Below the pieces are notes generated by a model. That model searched no databases. It was not told the DNA's origin and worked only from the letters and a program-made list of their open reading frames with translations. Made by a program: the position numbers and the translations under genes. A stretch of 64,000 bases of DNA from Marivita lacus (GTDB taxonomy: Bacteria; Pseudomonadota; Alphaproteobacteria; Rhodobacterales; Rhodobacteraceae), in contig NZ_BMFC01000009.1 in assembly GCF_014637725.1 (NCBI RefSeq), forward strand, positions 120,264 through 184,263, written 5' to 3'. Each line of letters opens with the position of its first letter. Position 1 is the first letter of the stretch. This document shows, in pieces, positions 1 through 7,036 of the stretch.

Positions 1-28
1 TAACGCGATAACCTTGGGCATGGCCGTT

Positions 29-54
29 GGTTATCAGGTTACCGAGGTTACCGT
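29..54. repeat. Short tandem repeats GGTTAYC(N) next to the ATPase 3' end
   Basis: Three abutting units are seen: GGTTATCA, GGTTACCGA and GGTTACCGT. An inverted copy (GATAACC) sits at 7-13. They lie just beyond the stop of the AAA ATPase gene. Tandem 8-9 bp units beside replication genes resemble iterons or operator sites, but the window edge prevents seeing whether the array goes on. Confidence 0.4.
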
Positions 55-59
55 GTTCG

Positions 60-1085
60 TCATGTTTCGTCAGCGACGCAATACCGACCGCGCCCCTGTT
101 TCTTGAGTTCACCGTCCTTGTGCATCTTGAACAGCAGTTGCTTGACGTTGTCCGTCTTCCAGCCCAAGGCGTCGGCGATTTCCTTCGGCCCCATCGGCTC
201 GTCAGCCGCTTCCAGAACTTCGAGGATTGCGCTGCGTTCTTCCGACCGCCGAACCTCGGCAGCATCACCCAGCACCTTCCACATGCCGCCGACGAACTCG
301 ACAGCTTGTTCCATCTCTTCGATTTCCCGGCCTCGACCGTAGAGCGTGACCCCCTGCTTGCCACGATGCAAAACGAAGGCGGTATCGACCGCGCCCGTTA
401 GCCCGGTTGTGCCGGAAATCATGTCGAACGGGTCATCACCCAACATTTTCCGAAGATGATGGATTACGAGGATCGCCACGCCCATCTGACCGGCCATTTC
501 CTGCAAGGGTGACAGGGCCGCATAATCGGCGTCGTAGCCCTCGCGCCGCGACTGCGGGCGAACGCCAGCGAAGGTGTCGATGATGACGAGTTTCGGGCGG
601 TGTGCCTCGATCCAGTCGCGCAAGTCGTCAACCAGCCCGTCGCCCAAACGCCTGACCTGCGTGGCGAAGTGCAGGCCTGGTGGCCAGTGCTCGACATCGC
701 CGTAGAGTTGGCTCATGCGCCTTTTCAAACGGCGATGGTTGTCCTCCAGCGCGCAATACAGGACCGCGCCTTGGCGACATCTGACGCTTCCCAGCGCCAA
801 GTCCCCGGTGGCGACGGCCATTGCGAAGTCAAGCGCCATCCACGACTTTCCGATCTTCGGCTTGCCAGCCAGCAGGGTCACGCCCTCGGCAAGATAGCCG
901 TCCACGGCATATCGAAGGGGTGGGAACTCCTTGGATTGAAGGGCGTTGGCCGTAATTGTCGTAATCGCTTCACCCGTCGCGGACATTGGTGCGAACTTCG
1001 CGGTGCGATTGTTCCGTTTCGGTGGGCGCGGTGTGGTCTTCGGGTTTTGGCGTCTATTGCCTTTCGGGAAATGCCGCTTGGTCAT
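60..1085 (-). CDS. AAA family (RecA-like) ATPase, RepA-type helicase
   Basis: The 341-residue protein has a clear Walker A (GKPKIGKS, near residue 75), a hydrophobic Walker B strand ending in D (LVIIDTFAG) and the downstream VIHHLRK motif typical of AAA_25/RepA-like hexameric ATPases used as replicative helicases by plasmids and satellites. The C-terminal about 60 residues look like a winged-helix domain (MGPKEIADALGW then KQLLFKMHKDGEL). The start overlaps the stop of the upstream primase-like gene by four bases (ATGA), implying translational coupling. Together the two genes look like a helicase-primase replication module of the left element. The first about 35 residues are basic and low complexity. 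Function is inferred from the family. Confidence 0.8.
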   Translation of the reverse strand: MTKRHFPKGNRRQNPKTTPRPPKRNNRTAKFAPMSATGEAITTITANALQSKEFPPLRYAVDGYLAEGVTLLAGKPKIGKSWMALDFAMAVATGDLALGSVRCRQGAVLYCALEDNHRRLKRRMSQLYGDVEHWPPGLHFATQVRRLGDGLVDDLRDWIEAHRPKLVIIDTFAGVRPQSRREGYDADYAALSPLQEMAGQMGVAILVIHHLRKMLGDDPFDMISGTTGLTGAVDTAFVLHRGKQGVTLYGRGREIEEMEQAVEFVGGMWKVLGDAAEVRRSEERSAILEVLEAADEPMGPKEIADALGWKTDNVKQLLFKMHKDGELKKQGRGRYCVADET

Positions 1086-2038
1086 TGCGCCCCTCCCACT
1101 CGCGCGATGATGCGCGATACCTCCGTTTCCAGCGCGTTCTGGTCTTCGCCGTACTTGTCGCGGAAATATGGGCTGGACCAGATCACGCTGGCGATCTCGT
1201 CGAGCGACGCCTCGGCCTCGTGCAGGCCAGCGACCATCGCGAAGATCCGGCTGGAACGGTTTGGTGCCATCACGCGGTTGTGCCGGATCAGTGACCGCGT
1301 CGAGGCCGTGAGCTTCGAACGGTATTTCCTCAGGACAGCGAGCGGGTCATGCGCATGGGGGTTCATGTCCAGCGACTCGGGTTCCGCCGCGCCGACGCCG
1401 TATCGATCCGTCAGCAGCTTGGGGCGGGCCGTGATCGGGCTTGGATCGAAATGCACCAGTGGAATGAACGGTCTGTCGTAGTCGGGCTTGTGGTTGAACG
1501 ACCCCGGCAACCGAAGCAGCTTGTTCGGCGCGCTTCCGCCCTTGTCGCCGCCATGACGATACGTGAGCGCCTTCGAGAAGGCCGACGCCTGCACGGGCGT
1601 GTGTGGCCTATCCCAAAACCACAGTGCCTGCGTGCGTCCCGGCGAGGTTTCCCAAACCACGGACGGCTTCGGATCGAAGGCGAACGGGTCGGCATCGTCC
1701 ACGTCGCACCAGCCCAGCCGCGTGATCTGGACGCAACTGACCTTCCGGCTCGGGCGCGCATAGACATTAGGGCTGAAGTACTGATCGAAACGATGGCGAT
1801 CATAGCGACGGAGAAGGCGGTCGATCCTGATTTTTCCTCGTAAGGGAACGAATTTGTCGATCATCTTCGTGGTGCCCCTTCGGCGGAAACACAGGTTTCC
1901 GAAAGCATCGGGTGCGAGAAACGCCGGGTCGTACCACAGATCGCAGAGGAAATCGTATTGGCCTTGCAGAACGGCGCGTTCTGTTGCGCCTTCGGCCATC
2001 AGGGCAGGGTATTCAGTCTTTTTCTTGTGCTTTTCCAT
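1082..2038 (-). CDS. RepB/primase-like replication protein
   Basis: A 318-residue protein that starts at the methionine before EKHKKK; a further upstream in-frame start exists at 2092 but adds a less protein-like stretch. It contains a WCDVDDADP segment (an acidic pair like the catalytic acidic motif of AEP-type primases), then W-rich segments and a KLLRLPGSFNHK segment, which matches the conserved R-x-P-G-S/T-x-N-H-K motif of RepB-like/phage primases. It is translationally coupled to the AAA ATPase. The expected role is priming replication of the excised element. The C-terminal 100 residues are not recognised. Confidence 0.7.
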   Translation of the reverse strand: MEKHKKKTEYPALMAEGATERAVLQGQYDFLCDLWYDPAFLAPDAFGNLCFRRRGTTKMIDKFVPLRGKIRIDRLLRRYDRHRFDQYFSPNVYARPSRKVSCVQITRLGWCDVDDADPFAFDPKPSVVWETSPGRTQALWFWDRPHTPVQASAFSKALTYRHGGDKGGSAPNKLLRLPGSFNHKPDYDRPFIPLVHFDPSPITARPKLLTDRYGVGAAEPESLDMNPHAHDPLAVLRKYRSKLTASTRSLIRHNRVMAPNRSSRIFAMVAGLHEAEASLDEIASVIWSSPYFRDKYGEDQNALETEVSRIIARVGGAQ

Positions 2039-2122
2039 TGTCTTGTCTTTCGAGAAGGCACACCATGAGGCGCGCGCCAAAGCGCGTTGCACGTCAGTGG
2101 TGGGTTTTTGGGGGATCGCCGG

Positions 2123-2347
2123 TCAGTATTCGGCGTAGTATGTGCGGGCGCGCTCGGCGGCGCGTTCAGCGAGCCAGTCCTCGATCTCGGACAGGAACCA
2201 CGCGACGCTGGTCCCGGCCATCCTGATACGCCGAGGGAAGCGCCCACGGGCCTCCCAGCGCAGCAGGGTCGTGTTGCTCACGTTGATGCCAAGTCGCTTG
2301 AGGTCAGCGCGCGTGGCCAAGGTCTTACGACCGTCGGTTATATTCAT
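2123..2347 (-). CDS. AlpA-like helix-turn-helix regulator/excisionase
   Basis: Small basic protein of 74 residues. It has the MerR/AlpA winged-helix signature: an LKRLGINVSNTTLLRWE helix pair followed by GRFPRRIRM and a W-rich C-terminal helix (VAWFLSEIEDWLAER). The start is chosen because a GGAGG ribosome-binding site sits seven bases upstream; a longer reading frame to 2395 lacks one. AlpA proteins activate integrase expression or act as excisionases in satellite elements, which fits its place between the integrase and the replication genes. Confidence 0.75.
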   Translation of the reverse strand: MNITDGRKTLATRADLKRLGINVSNTTLLRWEARGRFPRRIRMAGTSVAWFLSEIEDWLAERAAERARTYYAEY

Positions 2348-2442
2348 GATGGTCCTCCATCGGTTAGATGAAGGGGTCGACCCCAAAGGGTGCATGCAGT
2401 CGAAGATTAGCAGGGGCGATGCGCCGATGCGCGGGACACAAA

Positions 2443-2988
2443 TCAGGTGTTTTCGTCCCAGATCGCATCAGACTGAACGCCGAGGTTTTCGAGCAATTCG
2501 AGAACGGCAATCATCGTTCGGGTATGGGGCGCGTCGGGATCGAACAGAGACTCGATCTCGGCCATTTCCCCTGTGGTCAACTGGGCACCGGCTTTTCTGC
2601 GCAGGCGATGCTCAACAGCGTCATCGCTCACGTTGTCGCTCTTTCCGGCCAGTTCTGCGAAACGCCGCGCGGCCTCGCGAACCTTCATGGGGTCACGCGC
2701 GATTTCAGTTTCCCATTCGGGCGTTTGAAGCTTTTCGTCCTTCTTCGCGATGGCGCGTCGAAGACCATCAAGTTCGCGCTTGCGCACCTCGTCAATGACC
2801 TTGAATAGCGCCAGATCATCGAATGCAGCCGTTCGACCACGCCCACGCTTTTCGCCGAATAGGGCCTCGCGCACGATTGCCAGACGTTCGGCCTCGCTTT
2901 TCCTATCGGGATGTTCGTAGGCGCGAATGATACTGAGAAGCAGTAGGTCAACATGACGCTTGCGCAATTTCGGTTTCGGTGGCGTCAT
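2443..2988 (-). CDS. Hypothetical protein of the left element
   Basis: A 181-residue charged, helix-rich protein with no motif I recognise. Its N-terminus is basic (PKPKLRKRH), its middle is rich in R/K/E (EVRKRELDGLRRAIAKKDEK), and the C-terminus is acidic. Its start lies inside the 3' end of the integrase gene (41-base overlap in another frame), so the two are probably co-transcribed. Codon use looks like its neighbours. No function is assigned. Confidence 0.55.
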   Translation of the reverse strand: MTPPKPKLRKRHVDLLLLSIIRAYEHPDRKSEAERLAIVREALFGEKRGRGRTAAFDDLALFKVIDEVRKRELDGLRRAIAKKDEKLQTPEWETEIARDPMKVREAARRFAELAGKSDNVSDDAVEHRLRRKAGAQLTTGEMAEIESLFDPDAPHTRTMIAVLELLENLGVQSDAIWDENT

Positions 2989-4147
2989 TGCTTGACCTGA
3001 CCAGTTTCATCACGTGTTGCGACCATGCGCCGAGGGCTTCGCGCTTCTCGTCCGCGTATGAATAGACATTGTAGATAGCGGCCACGCCCGAGACCACACC
3101 CGTTTTGTGGTTCAACAGCGCCTCGGTGACGGGCTGAGGGACGCCCAGCATCGCCATGTTGGTGGACATCGTGCGGCGCAGGTCGTGGATGATCCACGGG
3201 TCCGTGCCTTCGGGCAGCGCCTTGTCGAGCCGGTCTTTCAGTCGACCGAACCCCGACACGGGCGATTTGCCGGTGGTCGTGAACACGTAGTCAGACCCGA
3301 GGAACCTCGGAACCCTGCGCAGCACGTCCAGCATCGCGTCGGTGATCGGCACGGTGTGCTGCCTGCCGTTCTTGGCGCGCTGCGAAGGCAGGGTCCACAG
3401 GCGTTTTTCGAGGTCGAGTTCCGACCAGCGCATCTCGGCGACCTCGGCGCGTCTCTGGCCGCTGAGCATCAGCAGCTTCATGCAATCCCCGAAAGGATAG
3501 CCTTCGGCGTCACAGGCCGTCCACAGCGCGCCCAGCTCGTCGTCTGTCAACACGCGCTCGCGCGACCGTTCCTTGGACAAAGGTTTCATCCCGGCGATAG
3601 GGGAGGCGTCGATCATGCCGCGCTCGACACACCAGCCCATGAGGTGCTTGAGGTGGGCCAGCGCGCGGTTCGCGCTGACCGGCGCGGATTTGTGGATCAC
3701 GTCGCAGGCTTTCACGACATCGGCGCGCTTGATCTCGTCGATCCGTTTGCCATGCAGGGTGGTGAACTTCGCCAGCAGGGCTTCCTTGCGCTTCCAGTCG
3801 CGATTGTGAACCTTGGCGTGCTTCTCGATGTAATCGGGGATCACGTCACCCAGCGTTGGCTTGGTCTCGACTTCGACGCCCGTCCGATCCTCGAACCGGC
3901 CCGTCTCGATTTCGTAGAGAACCTGTCGCACCCGTTCGCGCGCCTCGGCCAGCGACACGACGCCGAACCTCCCGATGGTCAGGCGGCGCATCTTGCCGTT
4001 GATGCGCTTGTGCAGGCAGAATGTCTTGGTGCCGGACGCGCTGATGCGCAGGACCAGACCCGGCATCAACTCGTCGCGGAAATCGAGACGTTTTGACGGG
4101 TTGGGCCTCTGGCCTTCGATGAACTTGGTGGTGAGCTTGCGTTTCAT
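2948..4147 (-). CDS. Tyrosine recombinase (P4-type integrase) of the left element
   Basis: A 399-residue site-specific recombinase. The N-terminus (KLTTKFIEGQRP, then LRISASGTKTFCLHKRINGKMRR) is the Arm/DUF4102 DNA-binding domain of tRNA-targeting integrases; a SAM-like core-binding domain follows. Catalytic residues are visible: Arg in LSGQRRAEVAEMRW (about residue 230), HDLRRT (about 318), the second His in LLNHKTG, and a Tyr in the AIYNVYSY segment. Residues upstream of the chosen start (up to 4339) are proline-rich and unlike the family, so the start before KRKLTT is preferred. It lies 265 bp from the tRNA-Phe repeat and should catalyse integration there. It appears intact, unlike the integrase of the second element. 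Confidence 0.9.
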   Translation of the reverse strand: MKRKLTTKFIEGQRPNPSKRLDFRDELMPGLVLRISASGTKTFCLHKRINGKMRRLTIGRFGVVSLAEARERVRQVLYEIETGRFEDRTGVEVETKPTLGDVIPDYIEKHAKVHNRDWKRKEALLAKFTTLHGKRIDEIKRADVVKACDVIHKSAPVSANRALAHLKHLMGWCVERGMIDASPIAGMKPLSKERSRERVLTDDELGALWTACDAEGYPFGDCMKLLMLSGQRRAEVAEMRWSELDLEKRLWTLPSQRAKNGRQHTVPITDAMLDVLRRVPRFLGSDYVFTTTGKSPVSGFGRLKDRLDKALPEGTDPWIIHDLRRTMSTNMAMLGVPQPVTEALLNHKTGVVSGVAAIYNVYSYADEKREALGAWSQHVMKLVRSSNDATETEIAQASC

Positions 4148-4411
4148 AAGCCCATGATAAGATGGGCGGATGAACCGCGTCAGGGACAACCCTAGAGGGT
4201 TTGCAGGGTTTTGGATCGGTCTGCGCTGGACCGTGATACCCGTGTGGTCTTCGGCGTCCTCGGGTATCACTGGGGTAGCAGAAGCGGTGTGCTTGAACGC
4301 TCCGGCGTGAGACGGGTCGAAACGATCTGCCAAGCGCAAAGGTTAAGGTTTTCAATCGACTACGTTACGGGTTGAGCGATCCTGAGACAGCGCGCGCGGA
4401 TCAACAGGCCA

Positions 4412-4457
4412 ATTGAAAATCCTCGTGTCGGTGGTTCGATTCCGCCCCCGGGCACCA
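4412..4457 (+). repeat. Attachment site: 3' half of tRNA-Phe(GAA)
   Basis: This 46-bp segment begins in the anticodon loop (TTGAAAA, anticodon GAA), then the anticodon 3' stem, the T-arm GGTGG-TTCGATT-CCGCC, the acceptor 3' strand CCCGGGC, the discriminator A and CCA. The upstream bases do not form a D-arm or a 5' acceptor strand, so this is not a working tRNA gene. An identical 46-bp copy lies at 24824-24869. It marks the junction between two tandem elements integrated in the same tRNA gene. Confidence 0.9.
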
Positions 4458-4504
4458 CTTGAAAAGCTGAAATGGTTGGGTTTTGTGCTCATGTCTGGTC
4501 CTCG

Positions 4505-5602
4505 TCAGGGTCGGGTTTGACGCTTTTCGGCGGAAGGTTTGACAATCTTCGCACGTCTTGCGTTCTCTTTTTCCAGCGTCGCCATCGTCTCGCGGTTCTT
4601 GTCGGCAAGGTTCGCGGACCGTGAATAGTGCCGCGCCATGGACGGTGTTTTCTGCCCCAAGAGGTCCGCGATGCGCCGCTCATCCAGCCCCGCCTCGCGC
4701 AGCGTCGTCGCAACAGTATGGCGCAGGCCCTTGAGCGTGAGGCCGGGCGCGATCAGCCCTTCCTCTTCCAACCCGGTCTTGAAACGGTGCCAGACGGTCG
4801 AAAAGCCGTTGTAGGTCCAAGGCCCGCCCTGCGAACTGGCCAGCACCGTGGCTGCCTCATGCCCGGGGATGCTGTCGAGGGCCGCCTGCAAGGTCGGGCT
4901 GACAGGAATCGCCACCTCTTCGCCGGTCTTGCCGCGCACGCCCCAGATCGTGTCACCGTCAATCTGGTCCTTGCGCAGCTTCAACGCGTCCGACGGGTCG
5001 AGCCCGGTATTCATCATCAGCGCCAGCGCCACCCGCACATGCGGCTTGGCGCGGGACAGGACGATGTCGCGCTCCTCGATGGTCCAGGGCCGGTTGGCAT
5101 AAGCCCGGTCGCGCGGGCGGCGCTTGGGGATCACGTCCTTGGCGTAATTCGCCGCGATCAGACCTTGGGGGATGGCATGGCGGAACACCTCGCTCAGCAG
5201 GGTGCGCACCATGTTGGCCCGCCGCCAGCCGATCTTTTTCGCGGCCTTGTCGTGGATGCCTGCGATCAGCGGCGTGTCGATCACATGCACTGGCGTGTCG
5301 CGGATTGGGGCCAGGAAATCCGCGCATTAGCGGTAATCGCGGCGCGTGGCCTCGGCGAGGTTGGCGAAATGCCCGGTCTCGAAATAGCCCTTGATCAGCC
5401 CGCCCAAAGTACCCGCACGAGGGCCCTTTTCCTTCTGCGCCACGGCGATGGCCCGGATCGTCTCGCATTGCGCCAGAAATTCGGCCGACCCCAGCGGTGC
5501 CTCGGTCAGATCGATCTTGTGGCCCGTCGCGCGGTGGTAGCAGCGCATCCGGCCGTGGCGATCCTTGAATATCTTGAATCCCTTGACGCGCACATGGGTC
5601 AT
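4505..5602 (-). pseudogene. Tyrosine integrase of the second element, interrupted by an in-frame TAA
   Basis: Two open stretches in the same frame are separated only by TAA at 5327-5329: residues 1-91 (starting MTHVRVKGFKIF, ending ATRRDYR) and a C-terminal 261-residue catalytic part. The twelve codons between the stop and the next ATG read sensibly (CADFLAPIRDTPVHVIDTP), so one base substitution explains the break and the ancestral protein was about 365 residues. The catalytic part has TLKGLRHTVATTL and an ARHYS segment with the likely nucleophile Tyr. The usual box I Arg is replaced (TGLDPSDAL), and the usual H of HxxR is K; I recall similar changes in related alphaproteobacterial integrases, so they may be a subfamily trait. 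The start overlaps the upstream gene's stop (TGATG). Confidence 0.85.
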
Positions 5603-5838
5603 CAGAGCCGGTCCAGGATGTCGTCGCGCGTCATCTCGACATGGTCGGCCTTCATCGTGTCGATCCAGCGATCGATGTCGCGCCGGTCCCACAGCAGCGT
5701 GCCGCGCGCCAGCTCGACAGGCCGCACCGGGCAGCTTGCCTTGAAATGCTTTATGGCGAGACCGGTGTAGCTGGCTGCCTCGGATTGCTTCAGCATGCGC
5801 TTGTCGATCACGCTGATGTTGAGATTGGTCGTGCCCAT
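5602..5838 (-). CDS. Helix-turn-helix excisionase-like protein
   Basis: A 78-residue protein with a MerR/excisionase-type fold: LKQSEAASYTGLAIKHFKASC, then RGTLLWDRRDIDRWIDTMK. The final helix with D-x-x-R-W-I-D is characteristic of HTH_17/AlpA-like proteins. Its stop codon overlaps the integrase start by one base, so integrase and excisionase-like gene form one transcript. The expected role is to direct excision or regulate the integrase. Confidence 0.75.
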   Translation of the reverse strand: MGTTNLNISVIDKRMLKQSEAASYTGLAIKHFKASCPVRPVELARGTLLWDRRDIDRWIDTMKADHVEMTRDDILDRL

Positions 5839-5853
5839 CGGCTCTCCCCCTGA

Positions 5854-6078
5854 TCAATTCACACTCGACACCGAACCATCCCTCTCCCTCTCGTCCCCGC
5901 GCAGCTTGGTGGCGCGCTTCTGGAACCGCTCCCAACCCGTCATGGTCAGGAGGCGGGTCTTGGGTGTGATCTCGACGAATTCGAGCCGCCCGTCGTTCAT
6001 CAAGGCACGAATCTGCGCCGTGCTGAGCCCCACAAGGGCACCAAGTTCCTTGGGCGACAGCAGCTTTTCCTGTGACAA
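5854..6078 (-). CDS. Small helix-turn-helix DNA-binding protein
   Basis: The protein has a KLLSPKELGALVGLSTAQIR helix pair followed by LEFVEITPKTRLLTMTGWERF, a winged-helix pattern like excisionases. I prefer a TTG start at 6078 (74 residues) because AGGAG lies six bases upstream. A longer frame reaches an ATG at 6168 (104 residues) but its first 30 residues look non-coding. It is the first gene of a leftward run with the excisionase-like gene and the integrase, and diverges from the XRE regulator at 6211, so the short region between them likely holds control sites. Confidence 0.55.
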   Translation of the reverse strand: MSQEKLLSPKELGALVGLSTAQIRALMNDGRLEFVEITPKTRLLTMTGWERFQKRATKLRGDERERDGSVSSVN

Positions 6079-6210
6079 ACCCCTCTCCTTTCCTGCAAAT
6101 GGACGAAAGCGCATTGAATGCGGTGCCGGGCCGTGGTTCGATGGTGGAACGCTGGCGTTAACGCACAAACGTACGCTTATATGCGTTCATGCGTCATAGC
6201 AAGCTGATTG

Positions 6211-6642
6211 ATGGCAAGAATGGTGAATCGTCCGGAAACCTACCTCGGCGGCCTCGGCGCGCGCATGGCGATTGCACGCAACGAGCTTGGCCTGTCGCAG
6301 GCCCGGATGGCCGAGGCGCTTGGCATGTCGCAGCGCGCCTATCAGAGCTACGAGACCGGAAAACGCTCGATGCCGGTCGAGGCATTGGTCGACATGCACC
6401 GCCAGTTCGGCGTGGACCTCAACTGGATCCTGCTGGGGGTGGAGGCCGTGCGTCCGGGCCATGATCTGGCGGCGCTGGAAGGGTTCGAGACGGCGCTGGA
6501 CCGCCACCTCGGCGCGACCGGCATCCGACTGAAAAGCGAGAAACGCGGTGCGATCGTCGCGCGCTGGTACCGGTCGTTCCTGGAGGGGAAGGAAATTCCC
6601 ATGGATGATGTCCACACATGGATCGAATTGTTGAGAGAGTGA
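6211..6642 (+). CDS. XRE-family (Cro/CI-type) transcriptional regulator
   Basis: The 143-residue protein contains a classic HTH_3: LGARMAIARNELGLSQARMA followed by LGMSQRAYQSYETGKRSMP near residues 15-55. The rest is a helical C-terminal domain (about residues 70-140). A TTG immediately upstream and an ATG four codons downstream are alternative starts; no strong Shine-Dalgarno separates them. It is divergent from the integrase/excisionase run and probably represses it, as CI-like regulators do in integrative elements. The next small membrane gene overlaps its stop. Confidence 0.8.
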   Translation: MARMVNRPETYLGGLGARMAIARNELGLSQARMAEALGMSQRAYQSYETGKRSMPVEALVDMHRQFGVDLNWILLGVEAVRPGHDLAALEGFETALDRHLGATGIRLKSEKRGAIVARWYRSFLEGKEIPMDDVHTWIELLRE

Positions 6643-6935
6643 TGATGAAGATCGAGAAGAGCGACGCGTGGAAGCGGCAAGAGCTGGCGACGATGGAGCG
6701 GATGCAGCGGGATATGGCGCGCTATACCCATCCGGTGATCCGCGTGGTGGGGCTGTGCGGGGTGGCCTATCTGGCGAGCTGGGCGGTGGTGATGGTGCTT
6801 GGGGCTGCTGCCGGGGCTATGGTGGCCGTGGCAGCGATGTCTGCGTCTGTGCTGGTGCTGGTCGCTCCGGCCTTTGTGTTGGCGGTCGGGGTAGAGCGGT
6901 ATCTGCGGGGGCGGTTGGCGCGGATCTCTGGCTGA
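6642..6935 (+). CDS. Small membrane protein, unknown function
   Basis: A protein of about 97 residues whose ATG overlaps the stop of the XRE gene (TGATG). The first about 35 residues are charged and helical (WKRQELATMERMQRDMARY). Two long hydrophobic segments follow, near residues 35-56 and 60-85, rich in A, V, G and M. The end is basic (ERYLRGRLARISG). The pattern suggests a two-pass inner-membrane protein. No family is recognised. The coupling to the regulator suggests shared expression. Confidence 0.5.
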   Translation: MMKIEKSDAWKRQELATMERMQRDMARYTHPVIRVVGLCGVAYLASWAVVMVLGAAAGAMVAVAAMSASVLVLVAPAFVLAVGVERYLRGRLARISG

Positions 6936-7036
6936 TCCGGATGCACCAACCCATTTCTTCAACCAAACCAAGTGCCTGGACAAGTGTCGTTCAATGCCGT
7001 CCAATGCTTCTGTAGCTTTGTATCCCAAGGATTTCT

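Larger units (their letters stand above)
1..4457. mobile_element. Right end of an integrative element at tRNA-Phe (satellite-like)
   Basis: The visible part holds, all on the minus strand, a tyrosine integrase nearest the tRNA-derived 46-bp repeat, a small unknown gene, an AlpA-like regulator, a primase-like gene and an AAA ATPase. An integrase next to a tRNA 3' end, followed by AlpA and a primase/ATPase pair, is the usual layout of P4-like satellites and small integrative elements. No capsid, packaging or conjugation gene is visible, but the element continues left of the window, so its class is inferred. The right boundary is the tRNA-Phe repeat at 4412-4457. Confidence 0.65.

Noticed and set aside
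4412..4457. Possible complete tRNA-Phe gene
   Set aside because: There is no 5' acceptor strand, D-arm or 5' anticodon stem upstream; it is an attachment repeat only. The same holds for 24824-24869.
5327..5329. Read-through or recoding at the integrase TAA
   Set aside because: No recoding signal is visible; a simple nonsense mutation is the plainer explanation.
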